From Brachybacterium subflavum (GTDB lineage: Bacteria > Actinomycetota > Actinomycetes > Actinomycetales > Dermabacteraceae), in NCBI RefSeq assembly GCF_009299795.1, contig NZ_VIGP01000003.1:372001-436000 (forward strand): DNA of 64,000 bases, read 5' to 3'. This document shows, piece by piece, positions 34,683-42,298 of the stretch (within the stretch, counting starts at the first letter, position 1; the number at the start of each line of letters is the position of its first letter). The notes under the pieces were generated by a model. The model was not told the DNA's origin and did not search any database. It was given only the letters and a program-made list of their open reading frames with translations. A program made the translations under genes and the position numbers.

Positions 34683-35447
34683 TCAGCTCCCGCGGCGCGC
34701 GAGCAGGCTGAAGCTGTTGGGGAGGCGACCGTCCCAGGCCGCCGCGGGCTCCGCGTCGTCGGGTCGCCAGAACGGCTCCGGATGCTCCTCGAGCTGCTCG
34801 AGGACGAAGCCCGCACGCACGATCGCCATCACGGTCCCGGCGAGCGTGCGCTGATGCTCGGTGGCCCCGCGAGCGGGGAAGGTGTCGTTGACGTGGCGGG
34901 ACGCGAAATAGCCGCGGTCCTCCCTCACGCGCGGCGCATCGGCGTCCCACGTCCACAGCGGCACGAGCGGGTGCGCCTCGTGGACGAAGAGGTGGCCGCC
35001 GGGCCGCAGCAGCCGGTGCATCTCCGTCGCCCACGCCTCGAGGTCCTCGTTCCAGATCAGCGCGCCCTTGCCCGTGTAGACGAGGTCGGCGGACGCGGGA
35101 TCGAGGCCCGTGTCCGGGAGCTCCGCGACGGTGTAGCGCGCGGCGACGCCCAGCTCATCGGCCCGGCGCTGCGCCGCCGTCACCGCTGTCGGCGAGTAGT
35201 CGACGCCCAGCACCGAGGCGGCGCCGAGGCGCAGCAGCGCGTGGTCGTCGATGCCGTGCCCGCTCTGCGGGTGGATCACCTCGGCATGCTCGACGACCCC
35301 GCTGAGGAGACGCTCCTCGCACGGCAGCAGACGTGCCGTGCGCGCCTCGACGAGCAGGCTCTCGTACTCGCGCACATGCTTGTAGGAGGCGGCGTCCCAT
35401 GCGCGCCGGGTCTCGTCGTAGGTGTCCATGGCTTCGCGGGTGTCCAT
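34683..35447 (-). CDS. Class I SAM-dependent methyltransferase
   Basis: This 254-residue protein has a Rossmann methyltransferase fold: ALLRLGAASVLGVDYSPTAV near residue 74 covers motif I and the ribose-binding Asp, then LVYTGKGALIWNEDLEAW near 124 and LLRPGGHLFVHEAHPL near 147. It matches the widespread small-molecule methyltransferases of actinomycetes; the substrate is unknown. Two in-frame ATGs (35447 and 35429) are possible starts and neither has a good Shine-Dalgarno. Confidence 0.78.
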   Translation of the reverse strand: MDTREAMDTYDETRRAWDAASYKHVREYESLLVEARTARLLPCEERLLSGVVEHAEVIHPQSGHGIDDHALLRLGAASVLGVDYSPTAVTAAQRRADELGVAARYTVAELPDTGLDPASADLVYTGKGALIWNEDLEAWATEMHRLLRPGGHLFVHEAHPLVPLWTWDADAPRVREDRGYFASRHVNDTFPARGATEHQRTLAGTVMAIVRAGFVLEQLEEHPEPFWRPDDAEPAAAWDGRLPNSFSLLARRGS

Positions 35448-35515
35448 CGAAGGAGGCAAGCACTCGTCGAGCGCGCTGTCCAGGCGATTCGGCAGGTGCC
35501 GCGCGTCCTGTCGAT

Positions 35516-36184
35516 TCAGAACAACGGCCTCGCCCCGGTGCGCTGGGGGATCTCGACGCCGTGCAGCCCGAGCGCCTCCTGCGCGCGCTCGGGCCCGTCG
35601 CACACACGAGCACCAGGGGAGTAGGCGGCGCGCTCGAGGGCGAGGAAGTCCCGCGCCTCTCCTCCGGTCCCGCTTCTGAGGGGTCCGCCCGTCCCCACGT
35701 CGTCGCGCTCCTCCCGGGCGAGGAACGGGGGCAGCACGTCCGGGTGCGGGTGCTGCTCGCCGGGCGCGGCGCCCGAACGGCGGTCGGGGAGGATCCTGTG
35801 CTGCACGAGGTCGAAGGCGTTGATGTCGAGCGATGCGGCGAGCTCCGCGAGGTCGTCCCGTGCGATCTCGGCGCCCAGTCCGGTGAGGTTCGCATGGAAT
35901 GCCTGGCCCGCGGCGCACGCCTCGACGTCGGTGTACTTCCAGATGGGGATGCCCTGCCCGCCGCCCGCGGCATCACCGCACTCGTCGCCCTCGTCGCCCT
36001 CGTCGAGGGGATATCGCCGCAGCGCCTCCCGCACGAAGGCGGCGATCCGAGGCACCGGCGGCACCGCCGTGCCGGTCTCGCCCCAGGCGTGATCGGCGGC
36101 GAAGATGTGCTGGTTGAGGGCGGCGCAGGCGTCGATGGGATCAGAAGGGGCGGGGCCGAGCCAGAATCCGAGTCGATAGAGCAT
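35516..36184 (-). CDS. Hypothetical protein
   Basis: I do not recognise this 222-residue protein. It starts MLYRLGFWLGPAPSDPIDA, has an acidic insert (LDEGDEGDECGD near residue 61), two short conserved-looking stretches (IPIWKYTDVEACAAG and DLAELAASLDINAFDLV), and a Gly/Pro/Arg-rich C-terminal third. No membrane segment or signal is seen. CATGCT sits six bases before the ATG, an imperfect leaderless arrangement; the bases around the start (GCATGCGGCAAGC, forward strand) are the same as at the DUF3866 start. Codon use is like that of its neighbours, so it is probably a real gene. Confidence 0.5.
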   Translation of the reverse strand: MLYRLGFWLGPAPSDPIDACAALNQHIFAADHAWGETGTAVPPVPRIAAFVREALRRYPLDEGDEGDECGDAAGGGQGIPIWKYTDVEACAAGQAFHANLTGLGAEIARDDLAELAASLDINAFDLVQHRILPDRRSGAAPGEQHPHPDVLPPFLAREERDDVGTGGPLRSGTGGEARDFLALERAAYSPGARVCDGPERAQEALGLHGVEIPQRTGARPLF

Positions 36185-36277
36185 GCGGCAAGCATGGCCT
36201 CGCGCTCCCCGCGCCCCTCCCGGTCATCCACACCACCGTTCCTCCACAAGGATCGGCGCTGGTCGGAGCGATTCCGG

Positions 36278-37309
36278 TCAGAACGCGATCTGCAGCTTCA
36301 CGTCCGTCGGCCTCCCCTCGAGGAAGCGCTCGAAGGCCTTCTCCGAGTCCTCGAACGCGAACGTCTCGGTGACGAAGCGGCCCAGATCCACGGCGTCGCT
36401 CACGGCGAGATCGATGGCCTTCTGGTGGACGTTGGCGTAGCGGAAGATCGTCTCGATCGAGATCCCGCGGCTCTGCGCCGTGGAGACGTCGAAGGCCACG
36501 GGCTCGACGGGCATGCCTACGAGCACCACGCGCCCGCCCGGTGCGGGGACCGTCCACAGTCCCTTGTACGCGGGGGCGGCGCCCGAGGCCTCTAACACGA
36601 CCTGCGGGCCCCATCCCGAGGTCTCCGCGCGCACCCGCTCGCCGAGGTCCTCCTTCGTGGCATCGACCGGGATGATGCCCGTGAGGCCGTCGAGCAGTCC
36701 GAGCTTCGCGCTCTGCACGTCGCTGATGTACACCCGGCTCGCCCCGCCGGCGCGCGCGGCCAGCGCGGTCATGATGCCGATCGTCCCGCTGCCGATGATG
36801 GCGACGACGTCCCCGGGGCTGATCTGCGCCTTCGTCGCGGCGAACATGCCGACGGCGAAGGGCTCGATGAGCGCGCCCTCGGCGAAGCTCAGGGCATCGG
36901 GCAGGCGGTAGGTGAAGGCGGCGGGGTGGACGACCTCCTCGGCGAGGCAGCCGTCGACCGGCGGGGTCGCCCAGAACCGCACGGCCGGGTCGACGTTGTA
37001 GCGGCCCTCGAGCGTCGCCCGCGAGGCGGGGTCGGGGACGCCCGGCTCCATCGCGACACGATCGCCGACGGACAGGCCGGTGACGCCCGCGCCGACCTCG
37101 GTCACGGTGCCCGCGCCCTCATGCCCGAGGATCATCGGCGCCTCGACGACGAAGGGACCGATGCGGCCTTCGGTCCAGTAGTGGACGTCGGAGGCGCAGA
37201 TCCCGACCGTGTGCATCGCGATCCGGACCTCCCCGGGTCCCGGGGCGCCGGGGGAGGGGACGTCCTCGATCCCCATCCGGCCCTTCTCCTGCAGCACCAG
37301 TGCGCGCAT
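36278..37309 (-). CDS. Zinc-dependent polyol (sorbitol/xylitol-type) dehydrogenase
   Basis: This 343-residue medium-chain dehydrogenase has the sorbitol dehydrogenase pattern: GICASDVHYWTEGRIGPFVV near residue 36, the catalytic zinc motif LGHEGAGTVTEVGAGV near 62, and the NAD motif IGSGTIGIMTALAARAG near 169. The structural zinc lobe reads EPGVPDPASRATLEGRYN and lacks the four cysteines, as in animal sorbitol dehydrogenases. Likely substrates are sorbitol, xylitol or similar polyols, oxidised to ketoses. AGGAGCGAG precedes the ATG. No transporter or kinase for polyols is adjacent. Confidence 0.85.
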   Translation of the reverse strand: MRALVLQEKGRMGIEDVPSPGAPGPGEVRIAMHTVGICASDVHYWTEGRIGPFVVEAPMILGHEGAGTVTEVGAGVTGLSVGDRVAMEPGVPDPASRATLEGRYNVDPAVRFWATPPVDGCLAEEVVHPAAFTYRLPDALSFAEGALIEPFAVGMFAATKAQISPGDVVAIIGSGTIGIMTALAARAGGASRVYISDVQSAKLGLLDGLTGIIPVDATKEDLGERVRAETSGWGPQVVLEASGAAPAYKGLWTVPAPGGRVVLVGMPVEPVAFDVSTAQSRGISIETIFRYANVHQKAIDLAVSDAVDLGRFVTETFAFEDSEKAFERFLEGRPTDVKLQIAF

Positions 37310-37339
37310 GTCTCGCTCCTCCTCGGAATGGTTTCGGCC

Positions 37340-37345
37340 AGGCTA
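37340..37345 (-). promoter_or_regulatory. -10 element for the polyol dehydrogenase
   Basis: On the minus strand TAGCCT lies 30 bases before the ATG, giving a short leader that contains GAGGAGGAGC as a ribosome binding site. Confidence 0.4.
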
Positions 37346-37426
37346 CGGGGCGGGTGGGCATGGCGACAGGGCCGTTCACGCGGCGGATCCGGGCGCTTCG
37401 GGAGCGCGCGTCCGTGCGCGGGCTGC

Positions 37427-39229
37427 TCACGCACTGCGTGCGCCGGGCCGCCGCTCCTCGTCGCGGATCCCCGCGGCGCGTCGACGGTCGCGCTCCCAGC
37501 GCAGGTCCTCGATCCGGTGGATCGGCGGGAGCAGGGCCGGTTCCCCGTCGGACGCGTCGTCCTCGGGTGTGGTCATGCCGGGTGGTGCGGCCTCGACGGC
37601 AGGACCGCCCGGTGGCGCCCCTGCCAGCGGGCTCGGGGACACCGTGGCGGTGCGTCCGAGCTTCGATCTCCAGTGCACGCGGTGCGGATCCGTCTCCTCA
37701 CCGACCCTCTCGGCCGTCCCGAGGAGCTCCTTGGTGCTGTTGCAGTAGGCGCACAGACCCTGCCCGTCGTCGACGCTGGTCGCACCGCCCTGCGCGTGGG
37801 GCTGGATGTGGTCGATCTGGCGGATCGAGGACGCGCAGTAGGGCCCCGCGCAGCGGAAGTCCCGGAGCCGGACGAGGTACCCGAGCCTGGCGGGGAACGC
37901 GCGTGCGCGCGATTCCATGACGATCAGCTCGCCGGAAGCGGGATGGGTGAACAGACGCCGGAGCGTCAGCCGGGACTCCTCGTCGAAGAGGCCCGGCGCG
38001 GTGGGCTTCGCGGGCTCCTGCGGCGGCAGCAGGTCGTCGCCGGTGAGCGTTCGGCGGTCCTCCGGCGTCGCGTCGGCCGTGACGGGCATGTCCTGTGCGG
38101 GTGTGCTCTTTGTGGGTGCGCTCTCTGCGGGTGCGCTCTGCGGGGCGTCGCGCGCGGCGCGCGGGATCCGCTGGACGATCTCGTCGCGCACGGCGCGCGG
38201 CGGCACCACTCCGTAGCCCTCGATCATCGCCGGGTCGCCGTGATCCGGCGCGATCAGAGTGCGCTCCGTGATGACGACGCCGACCTCCAGATGCACGGGG
38301 TCCATGTGCTCATCGCGCCCCAGCAGGGTGTCGGAGAAGAGATCCGCCATGATCTGCCCGTGGGCGCGCGTGTCCCCTTGGGCCTTGAGCGATTGCGCCT
38401 CGATGGTCAGCTTGCGCTGGATCGCGGCGCAGTCGAGCGCCGGGAGGTGTGCGTGGACGTGCCCCATGCCGTGCGGCCCCGGCGTGACCGTCACGCCGCG
38501 CTGCATGCGCGCCCGCACGTGGCGCCCGTCCTCGCCCCGGGGGTCGAGCTGCTGGGCGAGGGCCGAGACCTCCCGGCTCCACTGAGTCGGCGAGGCGCCG
38601 TCGAGATCAGGCTCACGCGAGGCGATGATCCGATCTACCTCACGCCGCTGCTCCGGCTGGAGCGGGCCGCTGCTGCGCCCGATCGCGTGGGCGGCGTCGA
38701 GCCCGATGCGCCCATCGGCCAGGGCCTCGAACATGCGCGGCATGTCCCGCACGAGACGCTTGCCGGAGTTCAGGCGCGCGGAGGCGATGGCGGGGGAGAC
38801 CCGGGAGGCCATCCGGATCTCCCCGGCGGTGCGGCGCCCGTGATCGCGCTCGGCGACGCCCTGTGCTGATTCCTCCTCGCGCAGACGCTCGTCCAGGGCC
38901 GTGGTCACCCGGATCTCGAGCGCGCCGAGGGCTGAGCGCAGCTGCTCGAAGGCGGCGAGGGTGTCGGAGAGCTCGAAGGCCGTGAGGTCGGCGTCCGCGG
39001 CGCCGAAGGGGCCGTCCGGACCCTTCGCGAGCTCTCCCAGCGCGTGGGCGATGTCGAGGAGCTCCAGCCCGTTCCCGGGCGCCGCATCCGCCGCGACCAT
39101 CTCGCACACGTGCTCGGCCTCCGTGGGCGCATCGCGCAGCACGAGCTGACGGGCACGACCAGGGGTGCGGCGGGGGTCGTCCCCGCCGTCCCTCATCGGC
39201 ATGCACCGCATCGTGCCCGAAATGTCCAT
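37427..39229 (-). CDS. DUF222 / HNH endonuclease (REP13E12-like)
   Basis: This 600-residue protein has the DUF222 helical domain in its first two thirds (LTAFELSDTLAAFEQLRSAL near residue 78; GEIRMASRVSPAIASARLNS near 131) and an HNH nuclease motif near 455-505: FRCAGPYC, then IRQIDHIQPHAQGG, then LCAYCNSTKE. Related REP13E12 genes of Mycobacterium tuberculosis are known to be controlled by LexA. Here a LexA-type box lies 40-55 bases upstream of the chosen ATG, and a second box serves the divergent imuA' gene. A Pro/Ala/Ser-rich linker (near 350-385) separates the two halves. The biological role of the family is unknown. Confidence 0.85.
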   Translation of the reverse strand: MDISGTMRCMPMRDGGDDPRRTPGRARQLVLRDAPTEAEHVCEMVAADAAPGNGLELLDIAHALGELAKGPDGPFGAADADLTAFELSDTLAAFEQLRSALGALEIRVTTALDERLREEESAQGVAERDHGRRTAGEIRMASRVSPAIASARLNSGKRLVRDMPRMFEALADGRIGLDAAHAIGRSSGPLQPEQRREVDRIIASREPDLDGASPTQWSREVSALAQQLDPRGEDGRHVRARMQRGVTVTPGPHGMGHVHAHLPALDCAAIQRKLTIEAQSLKAQGDTRAHGQIMADLFSDTLLGRDEHMDPVHLEVGVVITERTLIAPDHGDPAMIEGYGVVPPRAVRDEIVQRIPRAARDAPQSAPAESAPTKSTPAQDMPVTADATPEDRRTLTGDDLLPPQEPAKPTAPGLFDEESRLTLRRLFTHPASGELIVMESRARAFPARLGYLVRLRDFRCAGPYCASSIRQIDHIQPHAQGGATSVDDGQGLCAYCNSTKELLGTAERVGEETDPHRVHWRSKLGRTATVSPSPLAGAPPGGPAVEAAPPGMTTPEDDASDGEPALLPPIHRIEDLRWERDRRRAAGIRDEERRPGARSA

Positions 39230-39268
39230 ACCTCTATGCAACACCATCACCCGTCCGAGCGCCAGTGC

Positions 39269-39284
39269 TCGAACGCATGTTCTA
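39269..39284. promoter_or_regulatory. SOS box (LexA site), HNH-gene side
   Basis: TCGAACGCATGTTCTA matches the actinobacterial LexA consensus TCGAAC-N4-GTTCGA in 15 of 16 positions, the last G being T. It sits between the divergent DUF222/HNH gene and imuA', closer to the former. Confidence 0.8.
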
Positions 39285-39416
39285 GTGTGATATGGGTCAC
39301 TGGACAGAGGGATCACTCCAGTTCAGATGTCGGTCCGGTGATCAAGACTCCTCGACGACCCTGCAGCGCGAGGCTCGCGCGACCACCGCGCCCGCCCCGG
39401 CGCGTCGGGGCGGGCG

Positions 39417-39438
39417 TAGAATTCGAACGCGTGTTCGA
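39417..39438 (+). promoter_or_regulatory. imuA' promoter with perfect SOS box
   Basis: The -10 element TAGAAT (39417-39422) directly abuts TCGAACGCGTGTTCGA (39423-39438), a perfect palindromic LexA site. LexA bound here would cover the transcription start. This fits the known LexA control of imuA'-imuB-dnaE2 cassettes. A five-codon frame (GTG TTC GAT CTT GGA TGA) begins eight bases after the -10 element, inside the box. Confidence 0.85.
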
Positions 39439-39472
39439 TCTTGGATGACGGCCGGACAGGAGGAGGTGGAGC

Positions 39473-40477
39473 ATGAGCACGCATCTGCAGATGCACGAGG
39501 CGCCGACGCAGGGGAAGGCATCGGCGCCGCACGAGGAGAGGACGCCGCCGAGGACGGCGGGAAGAGGCACTCAGGAGGAGCGGCTCGCCCGCGCCCGCGC
39601 CGCGCTCGGCGCCGCCGAGCGCACCACCGCGCGCCTCGGAGGGAGGATCGACCGCACCGCGTTCTCCGTCGGGGAGACGTCGGGTCCCGGCGCGTCGTCG
39701 CGGCTGGACGGGCCGACGGGGATCGTCGGCTCCGTCGGCCCCGGGGGAGCGTCCCGTCGGACCTCGACGGCCGATGCAGACGCGGGAGCCTCCCCGGCGC
39801 GCACGACCGCCGAGCACGCCCGTGTGCCCCTGCCCCCGCCGCTCGCCCCGCTCGCTCCCTACGGATCCCTGCGCGCGGGAAGCACGGTCGCGGTCGACGG
39901 CTCCTGCTCGGTCTCCCTGATGCTCGCGATGGCCGCCGCGGCGGCGGGGGAGGACGGCTGGTGCGCGCTCGCGGGCATGCCTGACCTCGGCCTGCGCGCC
40001 GCGCGCGACGCCGGACTCGATCTCGAGCGCCTCGCGATCGCCCCGGCCACCGGCGTCGAGGAGATGCCGCAGCTGCCGCAGGTGCTGTCCGCGCTCGTGG
40101 ACGGGGTCGGCGTGCTCGCGCTCGGCCCGCGGCTGCGCCTGACGGCATCCCTGTGGCGCAGCCTCACCGACCGCGCGCGGGCGCACGACACCCTGGTCCT
40201 CGCCGCCACCCCCGTCGCCCGCGCGGACCTGCACCTGCGCGCCGAGGCCGAGTCCTGGGAGGGGCTGGGGCGGGGCACCGGTCGTCTGCGCCGGCGCACC
40301 CTGCGGGTGAGCGCCGCCGGGCGCGGGATCCCCGAGGGCCGCGCCGTGGACGTGGTGCTGCCCGAGGTCCACGGGCTCCTCGCCGAGGTCGCCGTGCCCG
40401 ATCAGGCCGTGCCCGGCCGGGTCGTGCCCGACCAGGCCGCTCCCGCCCCGCTGCGCGTGATCCGGAGGGCGGGATGA
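39473..40477 (+). CDS. imuA': ImuA' mutasome protein
   Basis: This 334-residue protein is the actinobacterial ImuA', a RecA-like accessory protein needed for damage-induced mutagenesis with ImuB and DnaE2. Its identity rests on the RecA-fold-like core (TVAVDGSCSVSLMLAMAAAAAG near residue 142, DGWCALAGMPDLG near 164, GVGVLALGPRLRL near 212) and on its position. The classical Walker A is degenerate. The first 110 residues are disordered. The ATG at 39473 follows AGGAGGTGG. The stop overlaps the imuB ATG (ATGA). Confidence 0.85.
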   Translation: MSTHLQMHEAPTQGKASAPHEERTPPRTAGRGTQEERLARARAALGAAERTTARLGGRIDRTAFSVGETSGPGASSRLDGPTGIVGSVGPGGASRRTSTADADAGASPARTTAEHARVPLPPPLAPLAPYGSLRAGSTVAVDGSCSVSLMLAMAAAAAGEDGWCALAGMPDLGLRAARDAGLDLERLAIAPATGVEEMPQLPQVLSALVDGVGVLALGPRLRLTASLWRSLTDRARAHDTLVLAATPVARADLHLRAEAESWEGLGRGTGRLRRRTLRVSAAGRGIPEGRAVDVVLPEVHGLLAEVAVPDQAVPGRVVPDQAAPAPLRVIRRAG

Positions 40478-42255
40478 GCGGGAGCGAGCTCCTGCTGCCC
40501 GGGGTCCTGCCCGCGGGCGAGGAGGATCAGGTCGACGAGACGGATCACGGCGACGAGGCGGAGCACGGCGGCACCCCGCCCGCGACGCGCATCGCGGCCG
40601 TCGTCGTCCCCGCCTGGCCGCTCCTCGCCGCACGCGAGAAGCTCGCCCGGGCGGGGAGCGGGGCCGCGGAGGAGGGGGCGCCGGCTCCCCTCGTGGTCAT
40701 GGAACGCCACCGGGTCTCCCATGCCGATGCCGCCGCCCTCGAGGTGGGCGTCGGAATCGGGATGCGCCGCCGCGCCGCGCAGGCCGCGTGTCCCGAGGCC
40801 GTCGTGGTCGAGGCCGACATCGAGCACGAGAGCGCCCTGTTCGAGCTGGTCGCGGCCGCCGTGGACACCGTCGCCGCAGGCGTGGACGTGCTGCGCCCGG
40901 GGGTGCTGCTGATGTCCGCACGCGGACCCGCCCGCCACCGCGGCGGGGAGGATGCCCTCGCCGAGGCGATCGTCGACGCGGTCGCCGAGCTCACCGGCTG
41001 GGACGCCGTCGTCGGCATCGCCGACGGCCCCTTCGCCGCGCTCCTGGCCGCGCGCTCGGGCAGGATCGTGCGCCCCGGCCGCAGTCGGGACTACCTGGGC
41101 CCGCATGCGATCGCCGCCCTGCGCGACGCGCCCGTCGGCCCCGGATGGGGGCACCGCGACCAGCCCGCGGCCGATGCCGACCGCACCCGCCGCGTGGACC
41201 TCGCCGAGGTCATCGACCTGCTCGAGCGCCTGGGAATCCGCACCCTCGGGGACTTCGCGGACCTGCCCGCGACCTCCGTCGCCGCACGTTTCGGGCCCGA
41301 CGTGGCCCAGCTGCACCTGCTCGCGCGCGGGGGCGAGCCCACCCCGCCCCAGGCGCACCACCCCACGCAGCCCCTCGAGGTCGCGCGCACCCTGGACCCG
41401 CCGCTCGTGCGCGTGGACCAGGCGGCCTTCGCGGCGCGGCCGATGGCCGAGGAGCTGCACGGCATGCTCGTCGCGCGCGGGCTGATCTGCACGCGCCTGC
41501 GGATCCTCGCGCTCACCGCCTCGGGCGAGGAGATGGAGCGCACCTGGCGCCACGACGGCGCCCTGTCCCCGGCCGACGTCGTGGACCGCATCCGCTGGCA
41601 GTGCGACGGCTGGATCACCCGGGCGCGACTGCGCGGCGAGCAGACCGGGCAGATCACGCGGCTCGCCCTCCAGCCCGTGCAGCTGCTCCCCGCGGGCGAG
41701 GGCGCGCCGGCGCTGTGGGGGAGCGCGGGGGAGGCCGCGCAGCGGGCCGGCCGCGCCTTCGCCCGCGCCCAGGGCCTCGCGGGGGAGGAGGCGGTGCTCG
41801 TGCCCGTCGAGGTCGGGGGCCGTCTGCTCGCCGAGCAGGTGGCGCTGGTGCCCTGGCGCAGCGAGCGGCCGACGGCGCGGCCCGGGCCGTGGCCGGGGTC
41901 GATGCCGCGCCCGCTGCCCTCGGTCGTGCTGCGCAGCCCGGCGCCCGTGGTGCTGCGGGACGCGCAGGGGGCGGCGGTCGTGGTCACCGCCCGTGCCCTG
42001 CTGAGCGCCCCGCCCGCGGTCCTCGAGGTGCCGCGGGCGGGAGCCGACGGGATCGAGGCGCTCGTGCGCCACGGCGTCGCCGCGGGCAGGTCCCACCGCG
42101 TGCTCGCCCACGGGGCGCCGACGGTCCTCGACGAGCGCTGGTGGCGGCCCGACGGTCGGCGCGCCGGCCGCCTCGCCGTCGTCATCGAGCCCGGCCGCGC
42201 CCTCGTGCTGCTCAGCCGCGAGGGTGCCTGGAGCGTGGAGGGGATCCATGACTAG
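40474..42255 (+). CDS. imuB: ImuB, catalytically dead Y-family polymerase
   Basis: This 593-residue protein is a Y-family polymerase relative that links ImuA', DnaE2 and the sliding clamp. The fold is seen in ERHRVSHADAAALEVGVGIG near residue 70, AVVGIADGPFAALLAA near 174, and the helix-hairpin-helix-like LLERLGIRTLGDFADLPATS near 250. The catalytic acidic residues are absent: the first motif reads AAVVVPAWPLLAARE and the YSIDE-like motif reads LLMSARGP. ImuB proteins are known to lack polymerase activity. The end of the gene is the first copy of a 15-base tandem repeat and overlaps a 16-codon mini-ORF. Confidence 0.9.
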   Translation: MSGSELLLPGVLPAGEEDQVDETDHGDEAEHGGTPPATRIAAVVVPAWPLLAAREKLARAGSGAAEEGAPAPLVVMERHRVSHADAAALEVGVGIGMRRRAAQAACPEAVVVEADIEHESALFELVAAAVDTVAAGVDVLRPGVLLMSARGPARHRGGEDALAEAIVDAVAELTGWDAVVGIADGPFAALLAARSGRIVRPGRSRDYLGPHAIAALRDAPVGPGWGHRDQPAADADRTRRVDLAEVIDLLERLGIRTLGDFADLPATSVAARFGPDVAQLHLLARGGEPTPPQAHHPTQPLEVARTLDPPLVRVDQAAFAARPMAEELHGMLVARGLICTRLRILALTASGEEMERTWRHDGALSPADVVDRIRWQCDGWITRARLRGEQTGQITRLALQPVQLLPAGEGAPALWGSAGEAAQRAGRAFARAQGLAGEEAVLVPVEVGGRLLAEQVALVPWRSERPTARPGPWPGSMPRPLPSVVLRSPAPVVLRDAQGAAVVVTARALLSAPPAVLEVPRAGADGIEALVRHGVAAGRSHRVLAHGAPTVLDERWWRPDGRRAGRLAVVIEPGRALVLLSREGAWSVEGIHD

Positions 42256-42282
42256 GGGATCCATGACGAGGGGATCTATGAG
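42238..42282 (+). repeat. Three tandem 15-base units at the imuB-dnaE2 junction
   Basis: Units GAGGGGATCCATGAC, TAGGGGATCCATGAC and GAGGGGATCTATGAG follow one another without gaps. Each has a purine-rich ribosome-binding-like stretch just before an ATG. The first unit encodes the end of ImuB. Confidence 0.9.
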
Positions 42283-42298
42283 GAACGAGCCCCGATGA
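42248..42298 (+). CDS. 16-codon mini-ORF bridging imuB and dnaE2
   Basis: The frame encodes MTRGSMTRGSMRNEPR. Its ATG lies inside the end of imuB, five bases after GGAGGGG, and its TGA overlaps the dnaE2 ATG as ATGA. Each of its three Met codons has the same purine-rich stretch upstream. It bridges the 39-base gap between imuB and dnaE2, so a ribosome could pass from imuB to dnaE2 with no break. It may act as a coupling device rather than make a useful peptide. No homologue is known to me. Confidence 0.5.
   Translation: MTRGSMTRGSMRNEPR

Noticed and set aside
39292-39984. Plus-strand gene starting at 39292 across both SOS boxes and into imuA'
   Set aside because: The frame overlaps imuA' out of phase, has an Arg/Gly-rich translation and no domain; imuA' at 39473 has a strong ribosome binding site.
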